NCBI RefSeq assembly: GCF_002209485.1
Contig: NZ_NJIX01000004.1
Coordinates: forward strand, 124,001 to 188,000
DNA length: 64,000 bases
Direction of reading: 5' to 3'
Source of the DNA: Achromobacter sp. HZ34
GTDB taxonomy: Bacteria; Pseudomonadota; Gammaproteobacteria; Burkholderiales; Burkholderiaceae_B
The translations under genes were made by a program, and so were the position numbers. A model generated the notes under the pieces. It did not search any database. It was not told the DNA's origin and saw nothing but the letters and a program-made list of their open reading frames with translations. Shown piece after piece: positions 62,101 through 64,000 of this stretch; within the stretch, counting starts at the first letter, position 1; each line of letters opens with the position of its first letter.

Positions 62101-62987
62101 TGGGGCTATCCACCTCCATGTCCTTACCTTCCTCTTTGCCTTCTTCGTCTTCGTCTCCCCCCGCAACGCGTCCCGCGACGGCACGGTCCGCCGCCGGCAA
62201 GCTGGAGTTCCGCCTGGGCCTGGCCGCCACGCTGGCGGTCGCGACTTTCCTCATCGGGCCCGTGGTGCTGTCCATCCTGGCGGGCCTGACCAAAAACTAC
62301 TTCGTCGGCCTGTCCAGCGGCCTGACGCTGCGCTGGGTGGCGCAGGTATGGGATCTGTACGCCACCACCATCTGGCGCTCGCTGGGTATCGCCGTGGCGA
62401 CGCTGGCGGTCTGCCTGCTGGTGGGCGTGCCGGCGGCATGGGCGCTGCAACTCAAGCGCGGCCGCGTGGCGCGCGCCTTCGAGGAATTGCTGACCCTGCC
62501 GGTGGCCGTGCCCGGCCTGGCCACCGCGCTGGCCTTGATCGTGTCCTGGGGCACCGTGGGCAATCTGCGCAGCAGCGTGGCGTTCATCGTCATCGGCCAC
62601 GTGCTGTTCACCCTGCCCTTCATGGTGCGCGCGGCCGCGGCCAGCATGGCCATGGGTGGCCTGGCGGTGCTGGACGAAGCGGCCGCCACGCTGGGCGCTT
62701 CCCGCCTGCATCGCTTCCTGCACATCGTCGTGCCCAATGCGGCGCCGGGCATTCTTACCGGCGCCTTGACCGTACTGACGTTGTCGGTTGGCGAATTCAA
62801 TCTGACCTGGCTGCTGCATACGCCATTGACGCAAACCCTGCCCGTGGGCCTGGCCGACAGCTACGCATCGATGCGGCTGGAAGTGGCTTCGGCCTACACC
62901 CTGGTTTTCCTGCTGATGCTGCTGCCATTGCTGCTGGGCCTGCAATGGCTGGCCGCGCGCACCGGCTCTTCGAGACATTCTTCATGA
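62100..62987 (+). CDS. ABC transporter permease (partner)
   Basis: A 295-residue permease with the coupling motif DEAAATLGASRLHRFLHIVVPNAAPGI. The first 35 residues are Ser/Pro-rich and precede the first helix (FRLGLAATLAVATFLIGPVVL). The ATG at 62100 shares its A with the previous stop; a TTG at 62097 is the only alternative. It overlaps the ATPase gene as ATGA. Confidence 0.93.
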   Translation: MGLSTSMSLPSSLPSSSSSPPATRPATARSAAGKLEFRLGLAATLAVATFLIGPVVLSILAGLTKNYFVGLSSGLTLRWVAQVWDLYATTIWRSLGIAVATLAVCLLVGVPAAWALQLKRGRVARAFEELLTLPVAVPGLATALALIVSWGTVGNLRSSVAFIVIGHVLFTLPFMVRAAAASMAMGGLAVLDEAAATLGASRLHRFLHIVVPNAAPGILTGALTVLTLSVGEFNLTWLLHTPLTQTLPVGLADSYASMRLEVASAYTLVFLLMLLPLLLGLQWLAARTGSSRHSS

Positions 62988-63976
62988 AGCATCCCGTCAC
63001 CATCACCCTCGAACAATGCGCCAAGACCTGGCCTGACGGCACGCAAGCGCTGCATCCCATGGACCTGCGCATCGAAGGCGGCCGCACGCTGGCCCTGCTG
63101 GGGCCGTCAGGCTGTGGCAAGACCACGCTGCTGCGCCTGATCTGCGGCCTGGAAAGCGCCGATGCCGGCACGCGCATCCTGTTCGACGACGAGGACGTCA
63201 GTGCGCAGCCGGCCGAGGCGCGCGGCGTCGGCGTGGTGTTCCAGAACTACGCGCTGTTTCCCAACATGACCGTGGCCCAGAACGTCGCCTACGGCCTGCG
63301 CATCCGCAAGATGCCCAAGCCGGATCAGGCGGAGCGCGTGAGCTACATGCTGGGGCTGGTGCGGATGGAGGCCCTGGCCGACCGCCGTATCTCCCAGCTG
63401 TCCGGCGGCCAGCGCCAACGCGTGGCACTGGCGCGCGCGTTGGCGATCGAGCCGCGCGTGCTGCTGCTGGATGAACCGCTCACCGCGCTGGATGCGAAGC
63501 TGCGCGAACACCTGCGCGTGGAACTGGCGCAGATGCTGCGTAACTTGCACATCACCACCGTCATCGTCACGCACGACCAGGACGAGGCCATGATGCTGGG
63601 CGATCGCATCGCCGTGATGTCGGCCGGCCGCCTGGAACAGGTGGGCGATGCCGAGACACTGTACCGGCAGCCTGCCACGCCCTTCGTCGGCGAGTTCCTG
63701 GGCACGCTGTGCAAGGTGCGCGCGCGGCTGGAGCATGGCGTGGTGGCGAGCGGCGACCAGGTCATCGGCTTTCGTCCGCACGAAGTGGAACTGCTGCCGG
63801 CGCTGCCGTCCGCGCTGCAGGCCCGTATTACCGCGCGTTTCTTCCTGGGCACCACCTTGCGCCTGCAACTGCAGCTGGACGATGGCCAGGCCTTTCCCGT
63901 GATCCTGCCCGCCGCCAGTTCCCACCGCGTGGGCGAGGCCGTGTCGCTGCGGCTGACGCGGCCCCTGCCAGGCTGA
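62984..63976 (+). CDS. ABC transporter ATP-binding protein with TOBE domain
   Basis: A 330-residue ATPase with Walker A LLGPSGCGKTTLLRL, Q-loop VVFQNYALFPNMTV, signature QLSGGQRQRVALARAL, Walker B VLLLDEPLTALDAKLREHLR and the switch VTHDQDEAMML. A TOBE-like regulatory domain follows from about residue 240 (VRARLEHGVVASGDQVIGFRPHEVELL). It completes the LacI-regulated importer. The 24 bp remaining to the window end hold no feature. Confidence 0.95.
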   Translation: MKHPVTITLEQCAKTWPDGTQALHPMDLRIEGGRTLALLGPSGCGKTTLLRLICGLESADAGTRILFDDEDVSAQPAEARGVGVVFQNYALFPNMTVAQNVAYGLRIRKMPKPDQAERVSYMLGLVRMEALADRRISQLSGGQRQRVALARALAIEPRVLLLDEPLTALDAKLREHLRVELAQMLRNLHITTVIVTHDQDEAMMLGDRIAVMSAGRLEQVGDAETLYRQPATPFVGEFLGTLCKVRARLEHGVVASGDQVIGFRPHEVELLPALPSALQARITARFFLGTTLRLQLQLDDGQAFPVILPAASSHRVGEAVSLRLTRPLPG

Positions 63977-64000
63977 CGCACGCTGGCTGCGCGCCCGCTG

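Noticed and set aside
1-64000. Search for prophage, integrase, transposase, toxin-antitoxin, restriction or anti-phage genes
   Set aside because: None is recognisable; all convincing genes are metabolic, transport, regulatory or housekeeping.

Overview
The window is a high-GC, gene-dense bacterial chromosome segment with no phage genes, insertion sequences, CRISPR arrays, rRNA or tRNA. Gene content points to a beta-proteobacterium of the Alcaligenaceae (Bordetella/Achromobacter type): a Bug-type tripartite tricarboxylate receptor, several amino-acid/organic-acid ABC systems, a LiuR-controlled leucine/isovalerate operon, Smg, DUF1840, an FMN riboswitch in front of ribB, and a standalone topoisomerase III with a lysine-rich tail. 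The genus is inferred from style and gene content only.

Layout. 1-4.6 kb: catabolic locus with a branched-chain-type ABC receptor (cut by the window edge), two translationally coupled enolase-superfamily enzymes and a divergent LysR regulator. 4.6-12.9 kb: RND efflux operon (outer-membrane factor, adaptor, pump) followed by a CusR/CusS-like two-component pair, with a CusR-box-like operator in front. 13-19.3 kb: acylphosphatase, an alpha/beta hydrolase that appears to lack its catalytic Ser and His, a PhyH-type dioxygenase, a cytosine-deaminase-like amidohydrolase, a PanE-like reductase, a SnoaL-like exported protein and a nucleoside deoxyribosyltransferase. 19.3-25.1 kb: ribB with FMN riboswitch, a SET-domain protein, an Lrp/IlvB divergent pair and an aldehyde dehydrogenase. 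25.3-32.4 kb: topB, a GDYXXLXY membrane protein, gluQ and smg. 32.6-41.4 kb: a D-threonine-aldolase-like enzyme, a polar amino-acid ABC transporter, a GntR regulator, an M20 peptidase, an allantoate/N-carbamoyl amidohydrolase and a Bug receptor. 41.6-42.8 kb: an acetylornithine-type aminotransferase. 43-51 kb: liuR-liuA-thiolase-liuB-liuD plus a divergent metallo-beta-lactamase-fold enzyme. 51-58.9 kb: LysE exporter, metC, dsbA, SPOR protein, argS, two small proteins and an amidase. 59-64 kb: a LacI regulator and a four-gene Fe3+/aminoethylphosphonate-type ABC transporter.

How it works together. Most loci are an enzyme set plus a transporter plus a dedicated regulator, and several candidate operators can be read directly: a LysR-type site at 3574, a CusR-like box at 4614, GntR half-sites at 36677 and 37686, a perfect 26-bp LiuR-type palindrome at 49483 with a second copy at 49932, and a perfect LacI-type palindrome at 59154. 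Packing is tight: many ATGA overlaps, and three convergent pairs overlap at their 3' ends.

No wholly new multi-gene system is evident. The most unusual items are the pseudo-hydrolase at 13668-14573, the leader ORF coupled to the enolase-superfamily operon, the D-hydroxy-amino-acid locus with its shared GntR motif, the lysine-rich tails on TopB and the SET protein, and a GC-rich intergenic repeat present in two inverted copies.
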